From: an uncultured Oscillospiraceae bacterium
GTDB taxonomy: Bacteria; Bacillota; Clostridia; Oscillospirales; Oscillospiraceae
NCBI GenBank assembly: GCA_944387015.1
Contig: CALXDH010000002.1
Location: forward strand, 62,001 to 126,000
Direction: 5' to 3'
Length of the DNA stretch: 64,000 nucleotides
Positions 7,995 to 16,547 of this stretch are shown here, one piece after another; positions within the stretch are counted from its first letter, which is position 1, and every line of letters starts with the position of its first letter. Under the pieces are notes generated by a model, which was not told the DNA's origin, ran no database searches, and was given only the letters and a program-made list of their open reading frames with translations. Position numbers and translations under genes: made by a program.

Positions 7995-8878
7995 AGCAAG
8001 ATCCTCAAAGCGCCCTGCCGGTTGACGATGTCTACAGAGGGGGTGCTGGGGGCATACTCTCCGTCCAGAGACCAGGGAAGATCTTCCTCCGTCTCCAGAT
8101 GCAGGGAAGAGATATGGCGGAAGACCAGGCCCTCGCTGTCGTAATGCTGGTTGAGCAGGGCCAGCATCAGGTTCTGGAGTTCCAGAGGCGTCTTGGGGCT
8201 GGGGATCAGCAGCAGTTCAAACTTGCCGTCGTCCAGCACCACCCGTTCCGGGTCCAGCTTCATCAGTCCGCCGATGGAGGTGGAGTTGCACACGGCGCCG
8301 AAGAGATAGTCCCCGTCCAGGACCTCACCGTCGGCGGTGACGCGGATGCGGTAAGGGCGCAGAGAGTTGAGGTCCTTCATGCCCTCCAGGATATAGGCGA
8401 AGTGTCCCAGCGCGTTTTTAGAGGCCTGGGAGGCGGTGTAGGAGGTGCGGGTGAACGCACCGAAAGAGGCCACGTAGGCAAAGGGCCGCTGGTTCCAGAA
8501 GCCCACATCCAGCACCTGCACATGCTCCTGGACGATCACCTCTGCCGCCGCTGCGGGATCATCGGAGATATGGAGGCTGGAGGCAAAGTCGTTGGTGCTG
8601 CCCTGAGGAAGGTACCCCAGCAGCGGCGGATTGTCCAGCTGCATGAGACCTGCGATGGTCTCATTGAGGGTCCCGTCTCCGCCGGAGGCCACTACCAGGT
8701 CATATTGACTGCCCTCCCGGACCACGGTCTCCGTGGCGTCACCGGGGGCGGTGGTGCGGTGGATGCGCAGCAGGTATCCCGCCTCCGAGAAAATGGCGGC
8801 GGCGTCAAACAACGGGCCGTGGGATTTGTTGCGCCCCGCCCGGGGATTTACGATCATCAGCAGTTTTTTCTCCATCAT
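7991..8878 (-). CDS. Diacylglycerol kinase family lipid kinase (YegS/BmrU type)
   Basis: A 295-residue protein starting MMEKKLLMIVNPRAG with the nucleotide-binding motif ASGGDGTLNE at about residues 63-72 and PQGSTNDFASS, both diagnostic of the DAGK catalytic domain. These enzymes phosphorylate diacylglycerol or related lipids with ATP at the membrane. The ribosome site AAAGGAA stands 6 nt before ATG 8878; ATG 8875 is equally possible. It is the first gene of a two-gene operon with the NUDIX hydrolase and diverges from the AI-2E family gene. Confidence 0.9.
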   Translation of the reverse strand: MMEKKLLMIVNPRAGRNKSHGPLFDAAAIFSEAGYLLRIHRTTAPGDATETVVREGSQYDLVVASGGDGTLNETIAGLMQLDNPPLLGYLPQGSTNDFASSLHISDDPAAAAEVIVQEHVQVLDVGFWNQRPFAYVASFGAFTRTSYTASQASKNALGHFAYILEGMKDLNSLRPYRIRVTADGEVLDGDYLFGAVCNSTSIGGLMKLDPERVVLDDGKFELLLIPSPKTPLELQNLMLALLNQHYDSEGLVFRHISSLHLETEEDLPWSLDGEYAPSTPSVDIVNRQGALRILL

Positions 8879-9034
8879 GCGTTCCTTTCCCGTCCGCCGG
8901 GATGGCATCGGACCCCGGAGTTTGAAAATTAACAGAATATATATAGCACAGAGCCTGCGGGAATGCAAGTGACAGCAGGGGGAACCCGGCTTTGCCAAGT
9001 TGTTATAAAGAAGAGAAGAATCCGAAAGAATGAA

Positions 9035-9063
9035 TTGCAATCCATTTTCCGGACGTGTACAAT
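9035..9063 (+). promoter_or_regulatory. Sigma-A promoter
   Basis: TTGCAA (9035-9040), 17-bp spacer, TACAAT (9058-9063). The ATG at 9062 lies inside the -10 box, so it cannot be the start of the following gene. Confidence 0.8.
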
Positions 9064-9091
9064 GAAGCAGAGAACAAGAGGATGGTGGACC

Positions 9092-10321
9092 ATGAAGCGT
9101 AGAAACGGTTATTTGCAGCTGGGGCTGGCGGTTTTCCTGTCTGTCAGCGCGATTTTGCTGTTTTATGATACCCTGTTCGGCCGCCGGGTGCTGCCGGTCT
9201 TCGGCGGGCAGCTGATCTCGGCCGTGCAGCCGGTTTTGATCGGAGCGCTGCTGGCGTATCTGCTGGCACCGGCGGTGAATTTTTTTGACCGGATGCTGCT
9301 CGTTCCCCTGGGCGGCCGCAAGCCCAAGGGACGGCTGGGCGGATGTGTCCGGGCGGTCAGCGTGCTGCTGACCTGGCTGGTCATCGGCGTGCTGGTGTAT
9401 CTGCTGGCGTCGGTGCTGCTGCCGGAGCTCTACAAGAGCGTGATCAATCTGATGGGGAATGTGGAGACCTATTATAATACCATCAACGGCTGGGTGCGGC
9501 AGCTGCTGGACTCCAACCCGGAGCTGGAGACTCTGGTCAGTGACCGGCTCAAGGGCTACTACACTGACATCACCACCTGGCTGGATACGCTGCTGCCCCA
9601 GGCAACGGCGCTGATGAGCGCGGTATCCGGCGGTGTGGTCAGCGCCCTGAACTTCCTGCTGGATCTGCTGGTGGGCGTGATCGTCTCTATCTTTTTGCTG
9701 GCGACCAAGGAGCAGTGCGCCGCCTATGCCCGGAAGGTGATCTTCGGCCTCTTTTCCGAGAGCTCTGTGCCCTGGGTCCTGCGGGGCATCCACAAGGTGG
9801 ACAGCATCTTCTCCGGCTTTGTCCGGGGCAAGCTGCTGGACTCCCTCATCATCGGGATCCTCTGCTTTATCTGCTGCAGCCTCTTCAAGTTCCCCTACAC
9901 GCCGCTGGTCTCTGTGATCGTGGGCGTCACCAATGTGATCCCCTTCTTCGGCCCCTTCCTGGGCGCCATCCCCAGCATCTTTTTGATTTTGCTGGACTCG
10001 CCCATCCAGGCGGTGTATTTCGCCCTCTTTGTGCTGGCGCTCCAGCAGCTGGACGGCAATGTGATCGGTCCGCTGATCCTGGGCGACAAGACCGGCCTTT
10101 CCAGCCTGTGGGTCATTGTGGCCATTCTGGTGGGCGGCAGCTTTTTCGGCGTGCCGGGGATGTTCTTCGGCGTGCCGGTGTTTGCCTGCTTTTACAGCGC
10201 GGCCAATTTCTTCCTGGATGTGCGGCTGCGGCACAAGGACCTGCCGCTGGATACCGGATCTTATACCACAGACTCTCCCAAAACCAACATCAAAGCGCCG
10301 CCGCAGGAGAAAAATTTGTGA
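9092..10321 (+). CDS. AI-2E family transporter (permease-like membrane protein)
   Basis: A 409-residue polytopic membrane protein. Hydrophobic segments cluster near residues 8-30, 40-65, 90-115, 190-215 and four more in the C-terminal half. The conserved region VTNVIPFFGPFLGAIPSIFLIL, and later LDGNVIGPLILGDKTGLSSLWVI, are hallmarks of the AI-2E/PerM family. Members include the proposed autoinducer-2 exporter TqsA and Na+/H+ antiporter-like proteins, so substrate cannot be told from sequence. The last 35 residues are hydrophilic. ATG 9092 is chosen from the promoter position and a GAGG site about 10 nt upstream. The gene is transcribed alone, divergent from the lipid kinase. Confidence 0.9.
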   Translation: MKRRNGYLQLGLAVFLSVSAILLFYDTLFGRRVLPVFGGQLISAVQPVLIGALLAYLLAPAVNFFDRMLLVPLGGRKPKGRLGGCVRAVSVLLTWLVIGVLVYLLASVLLPELYKSVINLMGNVETYYNTINGWVRQLLDSNPELETLVSDRLKGYYTDITTWLDTLLPQATALMSAVSGGVVSALNFLLDLLVGVIVSIFLLATKEQCAAYARKVIFGLFSESSVPWVLRGIHKVDSIFSGFVRGKLLDSLIIGILCFICCSLFKFPYTPLVSVIVGVTNVIPFFGPFLGAIPSIFLILLDSPIQAVYFALFVLALQQLDGNVIGPLILGDKTGLSSLWVIVAILVGGSFFGVPGMFFGVPVFACFYSAANFFLDVRLRHKDLPLDTGSYTTDSPKTNIKAPPQEKNL

Positions 10322-10327
10322 ATCCCC

Positions 10328-10356
10328 TTGCAATTAAGAGGTATATCGTGTAAAAT
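10328..10356 (+). promoter_or_regulatory. Sigma-A promoter of the peptide transporter operon
   Basis: TTGCAA (10328-10333), a 17-bp spacer, TAAAAT (10351-10356). It starts only 7 nt after the stop of the AI-2E gene. The predicted transcription start is about 10363, leaving a 140-nt leader before ATG 10504. Confidence 0.75.
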
Positions 10357-10358
10357 AC

Positions 10359-10427
10359 GGCCTTGCGGGGCAGTTCGTTAGAAAAATAACGACTGATGCC
10401 GCAAGGCCCTTTTTCGTAAGAAAAAGG
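10359..10427 (+). promoter_or_regulatory. Leader hairpins: terminator and overlapping U-tract hairpin
   Basis: GGCCTTGCGG (10359-10368) pairs with CCGCAAGGCC (10399-10408) and is followed by CTTTTT, an intrinsic terminator. Immediately after, CCTTTTTC pairs with GAAAAAGG around a GTAA loop, which would bury the U-tract. An outer pair AAAATACGG (10352-10360) / CCGTATTTT (10430-10438) surrounds both. Because the promoter lies at 10328-10356, this hairpin is either the terminator of the AI-2E gene overlapping a new promoter or an attenuator of the transporter operon. Confidence 0.55.
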
Positions 10428-10503
10428 AGCCGTATTTTGCTTGGGCGGGACAGTTCCCACCCCACACTGACCCCATGCGGCAGTGATGAAAAAAGGAGAA
10501 GCT

Positions 10504-12030
10504 ATGAAGAAGAGATGCCTGTCGCTCCTTCTTCTGGCGGGACTCCTGTGCGCCGTACTCAGCGGATGCGGAGACAGCAGCACAGCCGAGACGCCGGAGA
10601 GCAGAGCGGCCGCCAACACCATTGTGGTTGGCATCGCCCAGGACCTGGACAACAGTCTTGACCCTCACAAAACGGTGAAGGCAGGAACCCGCGAGGTCAT
10701 GTTCAATGTATTTGAAGGGCTGATGAAGCCCACCCCCGAGGGAGACCTTACCCCTGCCATTGCCAGCGACTACCAAGTTTCTGAAGACCGTTTGACGTAT
10801 ACCTTTACCCTGCGGGACGGGGTGAAGTTCCACAACGGCGACACGGTGACGGCGGAGGATGCGGTCTATTCCATCCAGCGCTGCGCCGCCGCTACCGAAA
10901 CGGGAATCGTTCCGGTGGAGGCGTTTTCTAATATTACCGACATCCAGGCACCGGATGCGTCCACGGTGGTCATCACCCTGGCCCAGCCGGACAACGAGTT
11001 CCTCTCCTACATGACCACCGCCGTTCTGCCGGCGGATTACGACCAGCAGGACACCGATCCTGTGGGCACCGGCCCCTTCAAGTTCGTCTCCCGGGCCGCC
11101 CAGGATTCCATCGTGCTGAAGAAGTTCGACGAGTACTGGGGCACCCCGGCCCAGCTGGATCAGGTGACCTTTAAGATCATCGAAAACGCCGACAGCCTGC
11201 TGATGAGCCTCCAGAGCGGCGCCATCGACCTGTGCGCCCATCTGACCAGCACCCAGGTGGCCCAGCTGGGGGAGGACTTCGACGTAGCCGAGGGCACCAT
11301 GAACCTGGTGCAGGCCCTCTACCTCAACAACGCCGTGGCGCCCTTCGACAATGAGCTGGTCCGCCAGGCGCTGTGCTATGCCATTGACAAGAAGAACATT
11401 CTGGACCTGGCCTTTGACGGCTACGGCAGCCTCATCGGCTCCAGCATGTATCCCGCCTTCGGCAAGTACTTCGATGAGAGCCTCACCGACTATTATCCCC
11501 ACGATACGGAAAAGGCAAAGGAGCTGCTGGCCCAGGCCGGCTATCCCGATGGATTCTCCATGACCATCACGGTACCCTCCAACTACAAGCCCCACATGGA
11601 TACTGCCCAGGTGCTGGTGCAGCAGCTGGCAGAAGTGGGCATCACCGCTGAGATCCAGGCGGTGGAGTGGGAGAGCTGGGTCTCCGACGCTTACACCAAC
11701 CGCCAGTTCCAGTCCACGGTGGTGGGCGTGGATGCGTCCAACATGACTGCCCGGGCGCTGCTGGAGCGGTTCACCTCCACAGCGGACAACAACTTTATCA
11801 ACTACTCCAACGCGGACTATGATGCCCTCTTCGCCCAGGCCCAGGCCACGGCGGACGACGCGGAGCAGACCGCGCTCTACAAGGAGATGGAGAAGAATCT
11901 GACGGAGCACGCCGCCAATGTCTACATCCAGGACCTGGCGGACCTGGTGGCCGTCCGGAAGGGGCTGGAGGGCGTGACCTTCTATCCCATCTACGTGCTG
12001 GATCTCTCCGGCATTCACTACACGGCCTGA
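10504..12030 (+). CDS. Peptide ABC transporter substrate-binding lipoprotein
   Basis: A 508-residue family 5 extracellular solute-binding protein (DppA/OppA type). The N-terminus is a lipoprotein signal (KKR, hydrophobic LLLLAGLLCAVL, lipobox LSGC with the acylated Cys near residue 21), so the mature protein is anchored outside the membrane. Family signatures include FEGLMKPTPEGDLTPAIASDY and YTFTLRDGVKFHNGDTVTAEDA. AAAAGGAGAAGCT precedes ATG 10504; the earlier ATG 10483 lacks a ribosome site. It is the first gene of the operon with two permeases and two ATPases. The ligand is probably di- or oligopeptides; nickel or other ligands of this family cannot be excluded. Confidence 0.92.
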   Translation: MKKRCLSLLLLAGLLCAVLSGCGDSSTAETPESRAAANTIVVGIAQDLDNSLDPHKTVKAGTREVMFNVFEGLMKPTPEGDLTPAIASDYQVSEDRLTYTFTLRDGVKFHNGDTVTAEDAVYSIQRCAAATETGIVPVEAFSNITDIQAPDASTVVITLAQPDNEFLSYMTTAVLPADYDQQDTDPVGTGPFKFVSRAAQDSIVLKKFDEYWGTPAQLDQVTFKIIENADSLLMSLQSGAIDLCAHLTSTQVAQLGEDFDVAEGTMNLVQALYLNNAVAPFDNELVRQALCYAIDKKNILDLAFDGYGSLIGSSMYPAFGKYFDESLTDYYPHDTEKAKELLAQAGYPDGFSMTITVPSNYKPHMDTAQVLVQQLAEVGITAEIQAVEWESWVSDAYTNRQFQSTVVGVDASNMTARALLERFTSTADNNFINYSNADYDALFAQAQATADDAEQTALYKEMEKNLTEHAANVYIQDLADLVAVRKGLEGVTFYPIYVLDLSGIHYTA

Positions 12031-12081
12031 TATGACCGGCGGCAGAATGTATGCCGCGGCCCCGGAAGGGAGGCGAAGACC

Positions 12082-13038
12082 ATGAAGTATGCAGCCAAGC
12101 GCATTGCCATGCTGCTTTTTACCATGGTCATCGTCTCCCTTTTGGCGTTCGTGGCCTTTGATGTGATCTCCGGTGACCCCGCCACTGCCATGCTGGGCAC
12201 CCAGGCTACCCCGGAACGGGTGGCGGAGCTCCGGGCGGAGCTGGGACTGGACCGTCCGCTCCTGGTGCGGTACGGCGAGTGGCTGCTGGGATTTTTTACC
12301 GGAAACCTGGGCATTTCGTACAGCTACCACCAGCCGGTGTGGGAACTGATCGCCCCTAAGGTGGGGGTGACGCTGTGCCTGAGCCTTCTGAGCTTTGTGC
12401 TCATCGCGGTGATCTCCGTACCGCTGGGAGTCCGGTCTGCCACCCGGCGCTCCCAGGGGATCCTGAGCGGGGCGGAGACGCTGTTCAATCAGCTGTGCAT
12501 GGCGGTGCCGCCCTTTTTCACCGCCATTTTGCTGACCTTCTGCTTCAGCACCGTGCTGCGCTGGTTCGTCCACGGCAGCTTTCCCGGGCTTGGCAGCGAC
12601 TTTTTCGGAAGTCTGCGGTACCTGCTCTTCGCGGCGGTGTCCATCGCCATCCCCCGGATCGCCATGACGGTGCGGATGCTGCGCAGCACCATCGCCGACG
12701 AGCTGGGGAAGGACTATGTCCGTACAGCGATCTCCCGGGGCAATGACCGCTCCGGCGTGCTGCGCCGCCATGTGCTCAAGAATTCCCTGGTGCCGGTGGT
12801 CACGTTCCTGGCCCAGACCATGGCAGAGATCGTGGCAGGCAGCATCGTGGTGGAGCAGGCCTTTGCCATCCCGGGTCTTGGGCGGATGCTGGTGGCCTCC
12901 ATCGGCAGCCGGGACTACCCGGTGGTCCAGGCCATCATCGTGATCCTGGCCTTCTGGGTGGTGCTGGCGGGCACCGTGGCGGACCTCATCAACCAGCGGA
13001 TCGACCCCCGTCTGCGGCTGGGAGGTGGCGCGTCATGA
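12082..13038 (+). CDS. Peptide ABC transporter permease, DppB type
   Basis: A 318-residue integral membrane protein with an N-terminal transmembrane helix and periplasmic-type loop (GDPATAMLGTQATPERVAELRAELGLD) characteristic of DppB/OppB, followed by the five-helix BPD_transp_1 core. The EAA loop is visible around RTAISRGNDRSGVLRRHVLKNSLVPVV. Ribosome site GGAAGGGAGG lies ahead of ATG 12082. It pairs with the DppC-type permease, whose ATG overlaps its stop by 4 bp, to form the transmembrane channel. Confidence 0.92.
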   Translation: MKYAAKRIAMLLFTMVIVSLLAFVAFDVISGDPATAMLGTQATPERVAELRAELGLDRPLLVRYGEWLLGFFTGNLGISYSYHQPVWELIAPKVGVTLCLSLLSFVLIAVISVPLGVRSATRRSQGILSGAETLFNQLCMAVPPFFTAILLTFCFSTVLRWFVHGSFPGLGSDFFGSLRYLLFAAVSIAIPRIAMTVRMLRSTIADELGKDYVRTAISRGNDRSGVLRRHVLKNSLVPVVTFLAQTMAEIVAGSIVVEQAFAIPGLGRMLVASIGSRDYPVVQAIIVILAFWVVLAGTVADLINQRIDPRLRLGGGAS

Positions 13039-13862
13039 AAAAGCAGATGAAACAGAGAATGAACGGCTATCTCCGGGCAGGCTTGCTGCTGGGAGGGGTG
13101 CTGACAGCGCTGATCGTGCTGGGCTTTTTCTGGACGCCCTACGACCCCAATGCCATGGGCGACGCCGGGGAGAAGTTTCTGGCCCCGTCTTTTCAGCACC
13201 TTTTGGGAACGGATGACTTCGGCCGGGATATTTTCAGCCGGGTGCTCAAGGGCGCCGGCACCACCTTCACCATCGCTTTTTGCACCGTGGCCATCGGCGC
13301 CGTGGTGGGCACGGCCCTGGGCGCGGTGACCGGCTACTTCGGCGGATTGGTGGACGAGGCGCTGATGCGGCTCAACGACGTGCTGACGGCGTTCCCCAGC
13401 ATTTTGCTGGCCCTGGTGGTGATCTCCATCCTGGGTCCCGGCAATAAGTACAACGTGATCCTGGCCCTGGGACTGGTATTCATTCCCAGCTTTGCCCGGG
13501 TGACCCGCACGGCCTTCGCTTCGCTGCGGGACGTGAATTATGTGAAAAGCGCCCGGCTGATGGGGGCGTCTCCCGCCCGCATCCTGGCGGTCCATATCCT
13601 GCCCAACACCGCCCATGTGCTACTGCCTGCCGTCACCATCGGCTTCAACAACGCTGTGCTGGCGGAGGCCTCCATGAGCTACCTGGGCATCGGCGTCACC
13701 CCACCGGACGCGTCTCTGGGGTACATGCTCTCCGAGGCCCAGAGCCTCTTTACCGCCGCGCCCTGGTACGCGGTGGGCACGGGCCTTGCCATCGTGCTGC
13801 TGGTCCTCAGCGCCGGTCTGATCGGCGAGGGGCTGCAGCGGGCGGAACGGGGGGTGATGTGA
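13035..13862 (+). CDS. Peptide ABC transporter permease, DppC type
   Basis: A 275-residue permease with the family-typical HLLGTDDFGRDIFSRVLKGA segment near residues 55-74 and an EAA loop around KSARLMGASPARILAVHILPN. About six transmembrane helices. It overlaps the DppB gene by 4 bp and the following ATPase by 1 bp (TGATG), consistent with coupled translation and equal subunit supply. Confidence 0.92.
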   Translation: MKKQMKQRMNGYLRAGLLLGGVLTALIVLGFFWTPYDPNAMGDAGEKFLAPSFQHLLGTDDFGRDIFSRVLKGAGTTFTIAFCTVAIGAVVGTALGAVTGYFGGLVDEALMRLNDVLTAFPSILLALVVISILGPGNKYNVILALGLVFIPSFARVTRTAFASLRDVNYVKSARLMGASPARILAVHILPNTAHVLLPAVTIGFNNAVLAEASMSYLGIGVTPPDASLGYMLSEAQSLFTAAPWYAVGTGLAIVLLVLSAGLIGEGLQRAERGVM

Positions 13863-14653
13863 TGCTGGAGATCCGTGATCTGCATGTGAAGTTCGACGTC
13901 CGCAGCCGGGAGGCGGTGGCGGGCGTTTCCCTCACCATCCAGGACGGCGAGATCCTGGGACTGGTGGGCGAGTCCGGCTCCGGCAAGTCCGTCACCGCTA
14001 TGAGCGTGGCGGGGCTGCTGCCCCGGCGCCAGTGCGACTATTCCGGCCAGGTGCTGCTGGACGGGGTGGACCTGCTCCATGCTCCCCGGGCGGAGCTGCG
14101 GAAGGTCCAGGGAAAGGACATCGGCGTGGTGTTCCAGGAGCCTCAGAGCTGTATGGACCCGCTGATGAAGATCGGCAGCCAAGTGGAGGAGGTGCTGTGC
14201 CTCCACACCCATATGGACCGGGCGGAGCGGCGCAAGCTGGCCCTGGAGGCCCTGGCTGCCGTGGAACTGCCGGACCCGGAAGCGGTCTACGAGAAATACC
14301 CCCACCAGCTCTCCGGCGGCATGTGCCAGCGGGCCATGATCGCCGCGGCCATCGTGGCCCGGCCCAAGCTGCTGCTGCTGGACGAGCCTACCACGGCCCT
14401 GGACGTGACCATCCAGGCCCAGATCCTGGAGCTTTTGAAAAAGCTCAACCGGGAGACGGGCATGTCCATGCTCTTCATCTCCCACAACCTGGCGGTGGTG
14501 CGCAAGCTCTGCGCCCGGGTGGCGGTGATGCAGCGGGGCGTGCTGGTGGAAGAAGGGGACACCGACCAGGTGTTCCTCCATCCCCGGGAAGACTATACCA
14601 AGCGGCTCATTGCCGCCATTCCCACACGGAACCGGAAGGAGGGACCCCAATGA
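13862..14653 (+). CDS. Peptide ABC transporter ATPase, DppD type
   Basis: A 263-residue nucleotide-binding protein: Walker A GESGSGKS (about residues 38-45), Q-loop [14 protein letters not shown] signature LSGGMCQR, Walker [13 protein letters not shown] and H-loop FISHN. It energises the permease pair. ATG 13862 overlaps the DppC stop; a GTG one codon earlier at 13859 is possible. The C-terminus is about 60 residues shorter than classic DppD, which usually ends in a Cys-containing oligopeptide-transport region that is missing here. Confidence 0.92.
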   Translation: MLEIRDLHVKFDVRSREAVAGVSLTIQDGEILGLVGESGSGKSVTAMSVAGLLPRRQCDYSGQVLLDGVDLLHAPRAELRKVQGKDIGVVFQEPQSCMDPLMKIGSQVEEVLCLHTHMDRAERRKLALEALAAVELPDPEAVYEKYPHQLSGGMCQRAMIAAAIVARPKLLLLDEPTTALDVTIQAQILELLKKLNRETGMSMLFISHNLAVVRKLCARVAVMQRGVLVEEGDTDQVFLHPREDYTKRLIAAIPTRNRKEGPQ

Positions 14654-15384
14654 GCGAAGATCTGGTCCTTTCGGTCCGGCATGTGACCAGCGGTTACCGG
14701 GAGGGGAGCCTCCTGGGGAAGAAGACCTATCAGGAGGTCCTTCACGACGTGACCTTCGATGTCCGCCACGGGGAGATTTTGGGTCTGGTGGGAGAATCCG
14801 GCACCGGAAAATCCACCCTGGCCCGGACCATTCTGGGCATGGTGAAGCCGGACGCCGGTGAGGTGATCCACTACACCAAGCGGCCCCAGATGATCTTTCA
14901 GGACCCGTACAGCTCCCTGAACCCCGCCTATACCGTGGCGTGGAGTCTGGAGGAGCCGCTGCGGATCTACGGCAAGTACGACGCCGCCGAGCGGCACCGC
15001 CGGGTCCGGGAGATGCTGGAGCGGGTGGAGCTGCCGGCGGAGTGCCTGCGGGCCAAGCCGGCGGAGCTCTCCGGCGGCCAGCGCCAGCGGGTGTCCATTG
15101 CCATGGCGCTGATCCAGCGGCCCAGGTTTTTGATCGCCGACGAGCCGGTCAGCGCCCTGGACGTCACCATCCAGGCCCAGATCCTGCAGCTTTTGAAGGA
15201 CCTGCGGCGGGAGCTGGATCTGAGTTTTCTCTTCGTCTCCCACGACCTGAATGTGGTCTATCAGCTCTGCGACCGGGTGCTGGTGATGAAGTCGGGCCGC
15301 ATCGTGGAACAGGGCTCCGTGGAGGAGATTTTTGACCATCCAAAAGAGGCGTATACCCGGCAGCTGCTGGCTGCCGCCGAGTAA
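14650..15384 (+). CDS. Peptide ABC transporter ATPase, DppF type
   Basis: A 244-residue ATPase that starts at ATG 14650 and overlaps the previous stop by 4 bp (ATGA). Walker [11 protein letters not shown]-loop [12 protein letters not shown], signature LSGGQRQR, Walker [13 protein letters not shown] and H-loop FVSHD are all intact. It heterodimerises with the DppD-type subunit. At 244 residues it is a short member of the DppF group, trimmed at the C-terminus like its partner, which may be a lineage feature. Confidence 0.92.
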   Translation: MSEDLVLSVRHVTSGYREGSLLGKKTYQEVLHDVTFDVRHGEILGLVGESGTGKSTLARTILGMVKPDAGEVIHYTKRPQMIFQDPYSSLNPAYTVAWSLEEPLRIYGKYDAAERHRRVREMLERVELPAECLRAKPAELSGGQRQRVSIAMALIQRPRFLIADEPVSALDVTIQAQILQLLKDLRRELDLSFLFVSHDLNVVYQLCDRVLVMKSGRIVEQGSVEEIFDHPKEAYTRQLLAAAE

Positions 15385-15396
15385 AAAGGAGATCCC

Positions 15397-16500
15397 TTGA
15401 AGGCATTTTTCCTGCGGCATCGCAAGCTGCATCTGTGGCTGCTGGCAGATCTTGTGCTGCTGGCGGCATTCTTCCTGTGCCGGAGCCATGCCGGCATCAT
15501 GACCGCCCTGGCCTCCGGGGCCACGGCGGTGCGCCGCTTTCTCGGCGGGATCTGCTATTTGGTGCCTTTTTCTGTAATGGAGGCACTGTGCGTCGCTCTG
15601 GTGGTGTTCGCGGCGGCATATCTCGCGTGGAGCATCGCGGCGGTGGTCCGGCGAAAGACCGCCTCCGGCCGCCTCCACCGGGTGTACAGCGCCCTGATGG
15701 GGGCCGTATGTGTGGGGCTGACCATCTACGTGGGCTTCTGCGGCCTGTGGGGCGTCCACTACTACACCCCCAGCTTCCAGGACCTCTCCGGCATTTATGC
15801 CCAGCCGGTGGCGGAGGAGGACCTGCTGGCGGTGACACGCTATTTTGCCGACCGGCTGACGGAGACGGCGGACGGTGTGGAACGGGATGAGCAGGGGCGC
15901 TTCGCGGTGCCCCGGGAGGAGATCCTTGCCCAGAGCGTCCACGCCTACGACGCGGTGGAGGAGCAGTTCCCCTTCCTGACGTTTGAGGACCCCGGCGTGA
16001 AGACGGTACACTTTTCCCGGGTCATGAGCGCGCTGGACTTTACTGGGATCTACTGCCCCTTCACCGGGGAGTCCAACGTGAATGTGGATAGTCCCGCCTG
16101 CCTTCTGCCCTCCACGGCGGCCCACGAGCTGGCCCATCAGCGGAGCATCGCCTCGGAGCAGGAGTGCAACTTCCTGGCGATCCTGGCCTGCACCACCTGC
16201 GGAGACGACGCCTACGCCTACTCCGGTTGGCTGCTGGGCTACATCCATCTGGGCAACGCTCTCTACCGGGTGGACCCGGAGGCCTATCAGACCATCCGGG
16301 ACAGTCTGCCGCCGGAGGTGCGGGCAGACCTCACCGACAACAACGCCTACTGGGCCCAGTTTCAGGACACGGCGGTACAGAAGGTGTCCAATGAGGTGTA
16401 CGACCGCTTCCTCAAAGGCTATGGCGAGGAGCAGGGATTGCAGAGCTACGGCACCGTGGTGGACCTGCTGGTGGTCTACTACCGCGACGCGGCGGTCTGA
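15397..16500 (+). CDS. DUF3810 family membrane metallopeptidase-like protein
   Basis: A 367-residue protein with three transmembrane segments in the first ~115 residues and an extracellular or luminal C-terminal domain carrying HELAH (in PSTAAHELAHQR) plus a downstream Glu-rich EQECNFLA, the zincin pattern described for DUF3810. TTG 15397 is the start: AAAAGGAG stands 7 nt upstream, and it follows the DppF stop by only 12 nt, so it is probably the last gene of the peptide-uptake operon. A role in extracellular peptide or cell-wall processing would suit that context but is not shown. Confidence 0.82.
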   Translation: MKAFFLRHRKLHLWLLADLVLLAAFFLCRSHAGIMTALASGATAVRRFLGGICYLVPFSVMEALCVALVVFAAAYLAWSIAAVVRRKTASGRLHRVYSALMGAVCVGLTIYVGFCGLWGVHYYTPSFQDLSGIYAQPVAEEDLLAVTRYFADRLTETADGVERDEQGRFAVPREEILAQSVHAYDAVEEQFPFLTFEDPGVKTVHFSRVMSALDFTGIYCPFTGESNVNVDSPACLLPSTAAHELAHQRSIASEQECNFLAILACTTCGDDAYAYSGWLLGYIHLGNALYRVDPEAYQTIRDSLPPEVRADLTDNNAYWAQFQDTAVQKVSNEVYDRFLKGYGEEQGLQSYGTVVDLLVVYYRDAAV

Positions 16501-16510
16501 AACAAACAAA

Positions 16511-16547
16511 AAAGCGCCCCCACGACACCGTGGGGGCGCTCATTTTT
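16511..16547. terminator. Bidirectional terminator
   Basis: An 11-bp stem AGCGCCCCCAC/GTGGGGGCGCT with A-rich and T-rich flanks separates the convergent DUF3810 gene and htpG. Confidence 0.9.

Noticed and set aside
7991-10333. A 780-codon minus-strand frame joining the lipid kinase to sequence opposite the AI-2E gene
   Set aside because: Only the 3' 295 codons encode a recognisable protein with its own ribosome site at 8878; the rest is antisense to a conserved membrane protein and crosses a divergent promoter.
10378-12771. Long minus-strand frame opposite the peptide-binding protein and DppB genes
   Set aside because: Antisense to two conserved genes, no ribosome site and no domain.
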